Assembly: GCA_017860345.1 (NCBI GenBank)
Contig: JAFNAV010000002.1
Coordinates: 27,253-91,252 of the forward strand
DNA length: 64,000 nt
From: Bacteroidota bacterium
GTDB lineage: Bacteria > Bacteroidota > Bacteroidia > Bacteroidales > Paludibacteraceae
Direction: 5' to 3'
Below are positions 43,901-52,718 of the stretch, in pieces (the stretch's first letter is position 1; every line of letters starts with the position of its first letter). Both the position numbers and the translations under genes were made by a program. Below the pieces are notes generated by a model, which was not told the DNA's origin, did no database searches, and was given only the letters and a program-made list of their open reading frames with translations.

Positions 43901-46898
43901 GAGGTATCCTGTCCTTAAATTTATCTTCTACACTAAAAAATATTCTCGCATAACCTTCAATAGTTTTTGTAGGATAATTATATCGGTTACTCATTCTGCG
44001 CTTCAATTCAAGGCTTTGCATCATAAGCAACTCAGCATTCTTTTTTGTCAACACAGAATCTTCCAGATTTTTTTTTGCACCAAAATAAGCAAGCGGATTG
44101 TTAGTTGGTAACCACTCCGGTTTTACTTCCCGCATTTTTATTTTACTGCCTGAAAACTCATATTCAAAATAAGGCTCATGTAAAAAATCGTAAGAATACG
44201 TACCTATCATATTTACATTTACAAGACCCGAAACCGGCCCAGCGAGTTTTACTTTATCATAGTTGGAATTTAAGAGTTGTACATCATAGTCTTTCTCAAG
44301 CGTAACAAAGTTATCTTTAAAATTATCACGGTAGGGAAATATATACCTATTCAATACATTCTTCTCAATATCAGTAAGATTTACAGGCATTTTTTTAATA
44401 TCAATATTATTTTCCTTAACAGCCATAGAAATACTGAATACAGACTTGTATCCTTTTTCAAAAAAATAGTTGTCAATCGTTATAAGTTTATCTCTCAATC
44501 TTAGTTGAATTTGATGTTTTCCATCGTCTACCCTGAAAGCATAAGGTTGACTTACATTTGTCCAACTAAAATACACCGGTTTATTATCCACATAAATCAC
44601 GTGTACTGGCAGTATATCACCACGTTCGGATACTACAAATGGAGCGAATTGAGTGATTCCTTCAGCCTGCTTATAATCATACCTGTAAATGCTGTCGCCC
44701 GGATATAAGAACTTATAATACTCTATCGAATCGATTCCGGCAAGCGTTTTCCACGCTTCATAGTTCAAATAACGAAAATTTTCTGTAGTAGATAAGCTCT
44801 TTCCAATTGTAAAATTATTTATCACACTTTTTTCGGGTCTTGATTTACCTAAATAGGGCAAATCAGGTACACTATAATCAAACTTACTGGTAATAGAAAA
44901 TGCGGTTAAATCCACGCCCTCTACTGGTTTACCTCCAGGATCAGTTACTGTTATTTCTACGTTTGATTTCATACCGGGATAGATGAGCTTAGGCTGTTTA
45001 ACGTTCACATTCAACATTTTATCGGCTAATGGAATACGATATGTTGCCTCTTTTATTTCACCTCCCCACAAATATCTGATTGATGCATAATAATTCTGGC
45101 TTGATGAAACTGATTTGCGTAAAGATAACGACTTACCATAGCCCCTGAATTTTTCAGAATTGCCTTTGTAAATATTATAGGTAAAATTCAGTTTACGCGG
45201 GTTAGATGTTTCGATAAAAAGTGAATCTTTAGTACGAGTAGCAAAACATTGCAGTAATGACGACTGGTTATCTACTTCTAATGTTTGTATCATATCCCGA
45301 CCAACTGCTGTATACGACTTATAATAAACATTTAACGGCAAATTACAAGGTGTGGTAAAGTTTCCAATATCCGTTTTTATTCCAAAATTATCAGCAGCAA
45401 ATATTTTCACTGGTATACTTTTAGGCATTCCGTTTTCGGAATATCTTACTTGAACCGAATCATCTTTCAAGTTCATAAAGATGCTCTTAATTTCAGAATA
45501 ATAACTAATTACCTTGCTTTGAGAAAAGGTTTTGTTATCAGAAGTTAGCATACGAATCTGAAGCTTATAGGTTAGGTTCAGTTTTGGAAATATTGAGTCT
45601 GGAATTAATATCTCGGTTTCACCCACGGGCTTAAGTGGCTGATTACATGACCAGATGGTATCCGGAACAAATAACTTATCGGAAAGATACATTTCAACTT
45701 TATCAGTTAGTAGTTGTAATTCCATTCGGGCGTCCTGAACGTTAAGACCATTATCATCAACACCTTTAAGAAACACAGAAAATGGTTTCCCTCTGTATTG
45801 CGAACTTCCATCGGTTCTAAGCTCAAGTCGAACTGGATTCAGCTCATAATCTTCGTATCTAAAATTATTGGATATATAGTTTTCACCCTTTTTATTTTCT
45901 AAAAAAACGGTACAATATTTATCTAATTTAAGATTGAGTGAATCATGTAAATAAAAGCTATACTCGTACGCTCCCGGATAATATGGTTTAAGTTTATCCA
46001 ATGTAATATTTTTGGAATCGCAGAATAGCGTAAGTGAAACTTCTTTCTCCAAAGGGGTTCCTTTTTTGTTTACTAAATAAGCTTTTAGCCTGACTGTATC
46101 GCCGGGCATATATTTGGGCTTATTAAAAACCAAATATCCTTTGTAATCTAAATTCTGTCTGTAACTATAATCGCCATAAAAAAGATTTTCAATTTGATAG
46201 CCAACTCTTCTAAAGAACGATTTTGTACGCCATAACGAACCTGTTAAATGACCTTTGGATATTGACTTCACAGCATCTACAGGCAAATCTACCACAAACT
46301 TAACAGGACGCCACACATACTGTAAAGGCGTACCATAAAGCACCTTACGAGAATTACGAAGAAAAGCCGAATTATTATACTTTCGTTTTAAATCAAAATA
46401 GGCTGTATTACCCTGATAAGTAACTGATAAAAATCCTCTCAAATTAGATTTCCGATGCAAATAACATTGGGTTTGCGCATCAAATTTCAGGTTTCTACCA
46501 CCCACTTTCACTTTTGCATTATTTATGATTGTTCCTTGCAAATTGTAAATCTGAATGTAAAGGTCAGTATTATTATTCAATACCTGCACTTCAAAATTGG
46601 GAACAAAAACATAAAATATACGTTGCTTATTCTCAACCCCCGAAACTTGCAGATAATGTCCTGAACTAAGAATTCCTTTATATACACTATCGGTGGGATA
46701 TGAATCGACCAAGGTATGTAAAAACGTGGAATCCGCTTTCAAGAGTCCCTTCTTATTGATTATTTTTGCTTCCTTATCTGTAATTTTATAGACATAAGTC
46801 AAACAAGAAGTTTTTCGGCTTGTCAACAAATTTCCTGATAAAGCATAAATACTATTCATTAAAAATAATACAAGTAATAATCTAAAGAAGATTTTCAT
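40995..46898 (-). CDS. alpha-2-macroglobulin-like giant protein with embedded CarboxypepD_reg-like and TonB-receptor plug domains
   Basis: signal peptide; MG2-like KPKYMPGDTVRLKAYL; SusC-like ISGKVVDATTKEPVIGASI...LNEVVVIGYG...PLYVVDGM...IEVIKDESAIAIYGARAANGVVVISTK; A2M YAYWQPRLKTDKNGKVRFDVTFPDDVTKWNTYA; CNEQ thioester-like motif. Confidence 0.9.
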   Translation of the reverse strand: MKIFFRLLLVLFLMNSIYALSGNLLTSRKTSCLTYVYKITDKEAKIINKKGLLKADSTFLHTLVDSYPTDSVYKGILSSGHYLQVSGVENKQRIFYVFVPNFEVQVLNNNTDLYIQIYNLQGTIINNAKVKVGGRNLKFDAQTQCYLHRKSNLRGFLSVTYQGNTAYFDLKRKYNNSAFLRNSRKVLYGTPLQYVWRPVKFVVDLPVDAVKSISKGHLTGSLWRTKSFFRRVGYQIENLFYGDYSYRQNLDYKGYLVFNKPKYMPGDTVRLKAYLVNKKGTPLEKEVSLTLFCDSKNITLDKLKPYYPGAYEYSFYLHDSLNLKLDKYCTVFLENKKGENYISNNFRYEDYELNPVRLELRTDGSSQYRGKPFSVFLKGVDDNGLNVQDARMELQLLTDKVEMYLSDKLFVPDTIWSCNQPLKPVGETEILIPDSIFPKLNLTYKLQIRMLTSDNKTFSQSKVISYYSEIKSIFMNLKDDSVQVRYSENGMPKSIPVKIFAADNFGIKTDIGNFTTPCNLPLNVYYKSYTAVGRDMIQTLEVDNQSSLLQCFATRTKDSLFIETSNPRKLNFTYNIYKGNSEKFRGYGKSLSLRKSVSSSQNYYASIRYLWGGEIKEATYRIPLADKMLNVNVKQPKLIYPGMKSNVEITVTDPGGKPVEGVDLTAFSITSKFDYSVPDLPYLGKSRPEKSVINNFTIGKSLSTTENFRYLNYEAWKTLAGIDSIEYYKFLYPGDSIYRYDYKQAEGITQFAPFVVSERGDILPVHVIYVDNKPVYFSWTNVSQPYAFRVDDGKHQIQLRLRDKLITIDNYFFEKGYKSVFSISMAVKENNIDIKKMPVNLTDIEKNVLNRYIFPYRDNFKDNFVTLEKDYDVQLLNSNYDKVKLAGPVSGLVNVNMIGTYSYDFLHEPYFEYEFSGSKIKMREVKPEWLPTNNPLAYFGAKKNLEDSVLTKKNAELLMMQSLELKRRMSNRYNYPTKTIEGYARIFFSVEDKFKDRIPLNTLIIGLNNEKFIRVYPGRVNMFHQLKEGFYQIILFYQGSSYCLVDSVYAKRDGITYIKTNLPESLSHDNFGKTVSNMIEQYMFLDKDGEPVKESELNQIYNQYLIKNIYNGEGSIISGKVVDATTKEPVIGASITVDGTNLGTVSNLEGNFTLKVPKNRSSVTISYVGYNPVKMNIWEVTNHNIELTESELNLNEVVVIGYGTYKKQVLTGSISSVLSGKVSGVVGSQSSENLIVRGVSAISVNATPLYVVDGMVFTGNPDALDQSMINNIEVIKDESAIAIYGARAANGVVVISTKDNAYRSILSKDNKGADYDQSFVDAATQAGNLRTNFSDYAYWQPRLKTDKNGKVRFDVTFPDDVTKWNTYALAMNGKRQVGMANSSIKSYKPLMAQLSVPSFLVMGDTVKVIGKTVNYLPDSTKVKSSFEQDGAILYEKSRYCRNSDIDTLNVVAHSDTLRLKYMLKREDGYFDGEERQIPVFPTGMEETTGSFYMLDSDSTITPVFNHAQGEVSIYADADVLNVFETEIKRLKSYRYDCNEQIASKLIALLSERAVAAYKGVKFKYDRDVESMIQRLVKNRKSDGFWGWWPDTETHYRFSLHVLQALGKARQQNFKVNIDSTRLAMDYVSVLESGKHQNIDKDVCILKMLKMFNCAVDYKTYINELDTVKHKSFDIQLSLIELRQSCKIPYDTTLLSKHKQQTIFGNTFYREENKNHSLMSNDIMNTLSVYRILRHAGENDSVLNKIRRFFMETKQSYSWWNTYESAQILETILPDILKIKTSPGKSSLMFLGDINKTITEFPYTLKVNADQKITITKRGQGVVFLTAYQHAWNANPKPKSGDFVIETRFNSGNLCFYAGKPVKLIVNLELKKDAEYVMLNIPVPAGFSYENKNQGNRWNEYREYYKNMTNIYFQKLQKGKYTYEINLIPRFDGIFTLNPAKVELMYFPTFNANNSLKKVRVVKEKTKY

Positions 46899-47166
46899 GA
46901 CACTCTGTTTTAAAGTTAATTATTACAAAACTACAAAATATATCAGATAATTGATTAACAATTTATGATGATTATTTGCATTTTTATTTTAATAGATACA
47001 TAAATTCATCTTTTTCCATAAAAAAAATCTTTTTTATTTCTATTCCCCCCACCAACAAAAAAGAATACTTCCCAAAAGCATCATTTACGACCCTGATGTT
47101 CGGTGTTTTAGCATAAAATTTCGTATTTTTGCAAAACAAAAGCTCCTCAACAAGGGTTTTATCAGC

Positions 47167-48390
47167 ATGGAAAAAGAAAAAATTGAACAAATAAGGGCGG
47201 AATTTCCGATTCTGACCGAACAGATATATAAAAAGCAACTTATTTATTTTGACAATGGCGCTACTACTCAAAAACCCCGATGCGTTGTTGAAAAGATAAA
47301 TTCGGCATATTATCATCTGAATGCCAATATTCACCGCGGCGTACATTATTTGAGTCAGAAGGCCACCGAAGCGCACGAGGCTGCACGACAGAGTGTTGCG
47401 GAGTTTCTGAAGGCCGATAAGCGTGAAGAAATCATATTCACACGAGGAACTACCGAAGCTATTAATCTGGTGGCATTTTCGTTTGGCGAGGCTTTTGCTA
47501 AGCCCGGAGCCGAAGTTATTGTGTCGGTAATGGAGCATCACTCCAATATCGTTCCCTGGCAAATGCTTTGCCAACGGAAAGGAATGACGTTGCGTGTAAT
47601 TCCTATGAACGAAAAAGGTGAACTCCAAATGGATAAATTCGCCGAACTGCTTAATGAGAAAACCTGCATCGTTTCTGTTTCGCACGTATCCAATGTACTG
47701 GGCACTGTAAATCCGGTAAAAGAGATTATAAAACTGGCTCATGATCAGAATATTCCGGTATTAGTGGATGGAGCACAGGCGGTACCACATATTCCGGTAG
47801 ATGTGGTGGAACTGGATGCTGATTTTTATGTTTTTTCAGGTCATAAAATTTATGGTCCTACTGGCATAGGGGTACTTTATGGTAAAGAAAAATGGCTGAA
47901 TGCAATACCTCCGTATCAGGGTGGTGGTGAGATGATTGCTACCGTAACATTTGAGAAAACAACTTATAATGAACTACCTTTTAAGTTTGAAGCAGGCACA
48001 CCCGATTACATTGGTTCTACTGCTCTGGCCGAGGCATTGCGATATGTTCAGGAAATAGGTTTGAACGAGATAGCGGCCTACGAACATGAACTGACCGAAT
48101 ATGCTACGCAGCGTTTGCTTGAGATTGAAAACATGCGCATTATCGGAACTGCCAGCAACAAAAGTTCGGTAGTGTCGTTTCTGGTTGGCAATATCCATCC
48201 TTACGATATTGGCATGCTGCTTGATAAAATGGGGATAGCCGTTCGCACAGGGCATCATTGTGCTCAACCGCTGATTGATTCGCTCCATATACCCGGAACT
48301 GTACGCGCTTCGTTTGCGTTTTACAACACCAAAGAAGAGATTGATACTTTCATCGAAGCGCTCAAAAAAGTAGTTGGAATGCTGAGCTGA
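47167..48390 (+). CDS. sufS: SufS-type cysteine desulfurase
   Basis: DNGATTQKP, SGHKIYGPTGIGVLYG, RTGHHCAQP. Confidence 0.95.
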   Translation: MEKEKIEQIRAEFPILTEQIYKKQLIYFDNGATTQKPRCVVEKINSAYYHLNANIHRGVHYLSQKATEAHEAARQSVAEFLKADKREEIIFTRGTTEAINLVAFSFGEAFAKPGAEVIVSVMEHHSNIVPWQMLCQRKGMTLRVIPMNEKGELQMDKFAELLNEKTCIVSVSHVSNVLGTVNPVKEIIKLAHDQNIPVLVDGAQAVPHIPVDVVELDADFYVFSGHKIYGPTGIGVLYGKEKWLNAIPPYQGGGEMIATVTFEKTTYNELPFKFEAGTPDYIGSTALAEALRYVQEIGLNEIAAYEHELTEYATQRLLEIENMRIIGTASNKSSVVSFLVGNIHPYDIGMLLDKMGIAVRTGHHCAQPLIDSLHIPGTVRASFAFYNTKEEIDTFIEALKKVVGMLS

Positions 48391-48451
48391 AATGTAGCTC
48401 GATAATAAATTATCAAAAAAACAGTCCTTTGACTTTAGATAAAACCAAAAT

Positions 48452-48874
48452 ATGACAATTAACGAAATTCAGAACGAAATTGTAGAAGAATTTAACCAGT
48501 TTGACGACTGGATGGATAAGTATTCACTACTGATTGACCTGGGAAATTCGCTGAAACCGGTGGATGAGAAGCACAAAACGCCTCAAAACATAATAGAGGG
48601 TTGCCAGAGCCGTGTATGGCTTAATGCTGAAATGAATGATGGCAAAATCATTTTCGAAGGAGATAGTGATGCTATTCTGGTGAAGGGGATAGTGGCTTTG
48701 CTTATACAAGTATTATCGGATCATACGCCCGATGAGATACTAAATACCGAACTCTACTTTATTGATAAAATTGGACTTAAAGAGCACCTCTCTCCTACCC
48801 GTTCTAACGGCTTGGTTTCAATGGTTAAGCAAATGAGGATGTATGCTTTGGCTTTCAAGGTAAAATCGAATTAA
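48452..48874 (+). CDS. sufE: SufE-family cysteine desulfuration protein
   Basis: NIIEGCQSRVWL, adjacent to sufS. Confidence 0.93.
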   Translation: MTINEIQNEIVEEFNQFDDWMDKYSLLIDLGNSLKPVDEKHKTPQNIIEGCQSRVWLNAEMNDGKIIFEGDSDAILVKGIVALLIQVLSDHTPDEILNTELYFIDKIGLKEHLSPTRSNGLVSMVKQMRMYALAFKVKSN

Positions 48875-48899
48875 AAATACTCCTGATATTTTTTTGTGC

Positions 48900-48938
48900 C
48901 ATTAGTGATTATCAATTATAAGCTAATAATCACTAATG
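48900..48938. repeat. perfect 13-bp inverted repeat between convergent genes
   Basis: cattagtgattat/ataatcactaatg, 13-nt loop. Confidence 0.7.
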
Positions 48939-48978
48939 CACTTGCTATAACCACAGTATCTTTTTGTCTTTTAATCTT

Positions 48979-49722
48979 CTAATCTTCCAAAAATTCCAAC
49001 CGGAAATTTTCGCCATCAAAAACTCCGTACGAAAATATCGACACAAAGTCGCCCAAAACGACTACACGCGTATTGTTTTTAATCTGTAAGTCAAGCGCTA
49101 TGTGTCTGTGACCATAGATAAAGTAATCAATTTCAGGATGATTTTCAGCATATTGCTTTGAGTAAACAACCAAAAACTCTCTGTCCTCGCCCAGAAATTT
49201 GTTTTCGTTGGGCAAGTCTTTCTTCCGGTTGTTTTTCGACCAGTTATATCCAAACCCCTGACCAATTTGCGGTGGAACCAAACGAAAAAGCTTTTGTGCA
49301 AAAGAACTATGAAATATCTTTCTGATAATTCTGAATCCCGTATCTTCCTGCGTATAAAGTCCGTCGCCATGAGCCAGATAAAAGTTTTTTCCACCCAGCA
49401 CAACTACTTCAGGCTGTCTGTGTACTATCAGCCCCACTTCATTTTCGAGATAGCCAAAAGTCCAGATATCGTGATTTCCGGTAAAGAAATGTATTTCAAT
49501 TCCTGCATCAATCAGTTCGGCCACCTTGCCCAAAAAGCGCACAAAGCCCTTGGGTACAACCGTTTTATACTCGAACCAAAAATCGAATATATCTCCCATC
49601 ATATAAATGGCGGTAGCATCAGCTTTTACCTGGTCGAGCCAGTCAACAAACTTTTTTTCATGCGCCTTGTGGTCGTCAACAAGCCTCGAACCCAGATGCG
49701 AATCGGAAATGAAATATATCAT
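48979..49722 (-). CDS. lpxH: UDP-2,3-diacylglucosamine diphosphatase-like metallophosphoesterase
   Basis: FISDSHLG, MGDIFDFWFE, TGNHDIW, GHRH. Confidence 0.88.
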   Translation of the reverse strand: MIYFISDSHLGSRLVDDHKAHEKKFVDWLDQVKADATAIYMMGDIFDFWFEYKTVVPKGFVRFLGKVAELIDAGIEIHFFTGNHDIWTFGYLENEVGLIVHRQPEVVVLGGKNFYLAHGDGLYTQEDTGFRIIRKIFHSSFAQKLFRLVPPQIGQGFGYNWSKNNRKKDLPNENKFLGEDREFLVVYSKQYAENHPEIDYFIYGHRHIALDLQIKNNTRVVVLGDFVSIFSYGVFDGENFRLEFLED

Positions 49723-49804
49723 TAATTAGTATTTTACAGTTGGCAGATTCCGAAATTTAATAATCACCAAACGGGAATTTTATGCAGATGTAAAACTCAT
49801 TTTT

Positions 49805-50119
49805 TTACAGGAAACCTAACTCTAACTGAGCCTCCTCGCTCATCATACTTTTGTCCCAGGCCGGTTCGTACACAATGTTTACTGTAACATCTTTTACTCC
49901 TTCCACACTGGCAGTTTTCATTCTCACATCTTCCACAATGAAATCAACAGCCGGACAGTTGGGTGCAGTCAGGGTCATGTCAATGGCAAGCTGTCCATCA
50001 TCGGCCAAATCAATCTTATATATTAACCCAAGGTCATAGATATTTACCGGTATTTCGGGGTCATATACGGTCTTGAGCATTTTTACAATTTTTTCTTCTG
50101 TTTCGAGAAATTCGTTCAT
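49805..50119 (-). CDS. SufT/MIP18-like DUF59 iron-sulfur assembly factor
   Basis: VYDPEIPVNIYDLGLIY, MTLTAPNCP. Confidence 0.92.
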   Translation of the reverse strand: MNEFLETEEKIVKMLKTVYDPEIPVNIYDLGLIYKIDLADDGQLAIDMTLTAPNCPAVDFIVEDVRMKTASVEGVKDVTVNIVYEPAWDKSMMSEEAQLELGFL

Positions 50120-50243
50120 ATCTTAATCTTATTATATACTTTGTAATTCTTTTATTTTGATAAACCATGTTTACTCCTTTTTAACACGCAAAACAGTAAA
50201 TAGTTTATTAAAAAAACGAATCAATACAAAAAAACATGGATTA

Positions 50244-50651
50244 CTAAGCCTTTATCAGGCTTCTTTCCACCAGTTCGTCGAACTCAGGCAACGAGGCTAC
50301 CAGTTTACCATTGACAACCACTACGGTGTCTACTTTGGCTTTAACGCAAAGTTTGTTGTCGGACAAGCGATGAATTACCTGATTAAACTCATACTTAACA
50401 CCTTCTTTTTTTACAAACAGACGCGAAATAAATTTATCGCCTGAACGTAATGGTAGTTTATATGCAATCTCGATACGTGCCACAAAAGCATCAATACCCT
50501 GCTGGTGTAGCTGGTCGAAGCTGATGTTGTTTTCAAGCAGAAATTCATGTCGTGTATGTTCCAGATAATTCTGGTAAACAGAGTTGTTCACCACTCCCTG
50601 CAAATCGCATTCGTAATCGCGTACCTTAAATTCAAGTTCGTAAATATACAT
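50244..50651 (-). CDS. acyl-CoA thioesterase (hotdog fold)
   Basis: VRDYECDLQGVVNNSVYQNYLEHTRHEFL. Confidence 0.9.
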   Translation of the reverse strand: MYIYELEFKVRDYECDLQGVVNNSVYQNYLEHTRHEFLLENNISFDQLHQQGIDAFVARIEIAYKLPLRSGDKFISRLFVKKEGVKYEFNQVIHRLSDNKLCVKAKVDTVVVVNGKLVASLPEFDELVERSLIKA

Positions 50652-50730
50652 ATTATCTATTTAATTTCTATTCATTTAAAAAGACGGACAACTAACTGCC
50701 TGTCCATACTTCTCCCAACTCGTTTTGGTC

Positions 50731-51369
50731 TTATTTTTTTCTGATAATCGTCAGTCCATCGCGCAACGGCAATATCACTTTTTCCACCCTTGTATCTTTG
50801 GCCACATGTTCGTTGAACTTCATTATTTCTATTGTTTGTTTGTCATTATCAGCCACATTGTTTGCAAGCACTTTGCCATCCCACAAAGTATTATCAGCCA
50901 AAATAAAACCACCCTGACGTAATTTGGGCAGCACCGCTTCGTAATAAGCCGTATACTCGCGCTTATCGGCATCAATAAACACCAAATCGAAAGTCTCGTT
51001 CAACCTTTCGATTACTTCCAGTGCGTTTCCTATATGAAGTGTAATTTTATGCCCATCATCAGAATTGGTGATATTCTCCCGGATAAAGTCTTCCAATTCG
51101 TCGTCGCTTTCCACCGTATGCAATACACCATCAGCAGGCAGCGCTTCGGCCATACATAGGGCTGAATAACCCGAAAAAGTACCTAATTCAAGAATTTTAT
51201 GAGGTTTTATCATCCGGCAAAACATAGCCAAAGCCCTGCCTTGCAAATGTCCTGAACACATGCGCGGATTTATAAGGCGGACATGAGTTGCCCGGTTTAC
51301 ATGAGCCAAGTATGAAGGCTCAGCGTCAGAATGATTCAGTATGTATTCTTCGAGAGTCATTATCGTCAA
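50731..51369 (-). CDS. O-methyltransferase (caffeoyl-CoA OMT-like)
   Basis: ILELGTFSGYSALCMAEAL, VFIDADKREY, ADNTLWDG. Confidence 0.92.
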   Translation of the reverse strand: MTIMTLEEYILNHSDAEPSYLAHVNRATHVRLINPRMCSGHLQGRALAMFCRMIKPHKILELGTFSGYSALCMAEALPADGVLHTVESDDELEDFIRENITNSDDGHKITLHIGNALEVIERLNETFDLVFIDADKREYTAYYEAVLPKLRQGGFILADNTLWDGKVLANNVADNDKQTIEIMKFNEHVAKDTRVEKVILPLRDGLTIIRKK

Positions 51370-52589
51370 TAATATTTCAGTACGCTCAACCGGCTTTCGT
51401 CAAAAATTTCGCAGGCAATTTGCCTCAGTTGCGAAGCAGTAACTGTTTCAATGCGCTTGCGTATGGTGTCTAAACTATCAATTTTGCCATATCGCAAAAA
51501 ACTTTTACCCAGACTCAGTGCCATATTCTCCTTATTTTCAGAAGATATAGCCATCTGACCCATTAACTGTAATTTATATTTTTTCAAAGCGTTGTCCGAT
51601 ATTTCCTGCTCGCGAAGTTTTTTTAACTCACTATAAACTAAGTTTTCGCAACGTGTAGCATTTTCGGGGTCACATCCAAAATACACGCTCCATAAACCGG
51701 TATCGGTAAATGGCTGATAGGTTGACTCTACATTGTACACCAAGCCATGCCTCTCGCGCAACGACAGGTTCAGCAAACTATTCATGCCCGGCCCACCCAG
51801 TATATTATTTAATAGATACAATCCCATTCTATCAGGATGATGAAGGTTGTAGGCCTCACCACCCAGCATAAAGTGCACCTGATGTGTGTTTTTCTCCACA
51901 ATTCGCTTTGCGGGTTTGTAATTCTGCGGAACTTTACGCACTGCCTTTGATGCAGATTCAATATCTACAGCCCGGAAGTACTTCTCGCCCCAACGTATAA
52001 GTTGTTTAAAGTTCAGATTACCTACAGCGAAAAACACCATTTCTTCGGGGCGATATTGTTTTCTGATAAAATTTTGAGCATCGGAAGTGGAAAATTGCTG
52101 AAGCAATTCCGGTTTTCCCAGAATATTGTGTCCTATGGCATGTTTATCGAATATAAGTTCCTCAAAATCATCGTAAATAAGTTCCGACGGGCTGTCGTTG
52201 TACGACTGTATTTCATCAATAATGATAATTACCTCTTTGTCGATTTCTTTCTGAGGAAAAACCGAATGAAATACAATGTCGCCAATCAGCTCTACCGCAC
52301 GTTCAGCATATTCCTTAAGTACCGCAGCATACACTACTGTTTCTTCTTTCGAGGTAAAAGCATTCAGTTCGCCTCCTACGTTTTCGAGTCGGTTAATAAT
52401 ATGCCCCGACCGTCGTTTTTCAGTGCCTTTAAACAGCATATGCTCAATAAAATGAGCCATCCCCTGTTCAGTATCATCCTCATCGCGCGAACCGGTATTA
52501 ATTACCATGCCACAATATGCAACTGCTCCCTCATCAGGCTTGTACACCAGTCTCAATCCGTTGGGTAGCGTATATGTTTGATATGTCAT
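51366..52589 (-). CDS. M16-family zinc peptidase
   Basis: HFIEHMLFKGTEKR (HxxEH), downstream E; overlaps neighbour by 4 nt. Confidence 0.93.
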   Translation of the reverse strand: MTYQTYTLPNGLRLVYKPDEGAVAYCGMVINTGSRDEDDTEQGMAHFIEHMLFKGTEKRRSGHIINRLENVGGELNAFTSKEETVVYAAVLKEYAERAVELIGDIVFHSVFPQKEIDKEVIIIIDEIQSYNDSPSELIYDDFEELIFDKHAIGHNILGKPELLQQFSTSDAQNFIRKQYRPEEMVFFAVGNLNFKQLIRWGEKYFRAVDIESASKAVRKVPQNYKPAKRIVEKNTHQVHFMLGGEAYNLHHPDRMGLYLLNNILGGPGMNSLLNLSLRERHGLVYNVESTYQPFTDTGLWSVYFGCDPENATRCENLVYSELKKLREQEISDNALKKYKLQLMGQMAISSENKENMALSLGKSFLRYGKIDSLDTIRKRIETVTASQLRQIACEIFDESRLSVLKYY

Positions 52590-52680
52590 TAATCTATTCT
52601 TTTACAAAAAAAATGGTTACAAAATTACACTTTTTATTAGTTAATGCATTAACTTCTACTGCGGATAGTATATTTAAAAA

Positions 52681-52710
52681 AACAAAATGAGGCTTTCGAC
52701 CTCATTTGTT
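52681..52710 (-). terminator. intrinsic terminator after S41 peptidase gene
   Basis: aacaaatgagg/cctcattttgtt stem followed by T-run on minus strand. Confidence 0.85.
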
Positions 52711-52718
52711 CTTATTAT

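Noticed and set aside
46984-47742. 252-aa minus ORF overlapping sufS
   Set aside because: Overlaps the start of an unambiguous sufS gene on the opposite strand and has no recognisable family.
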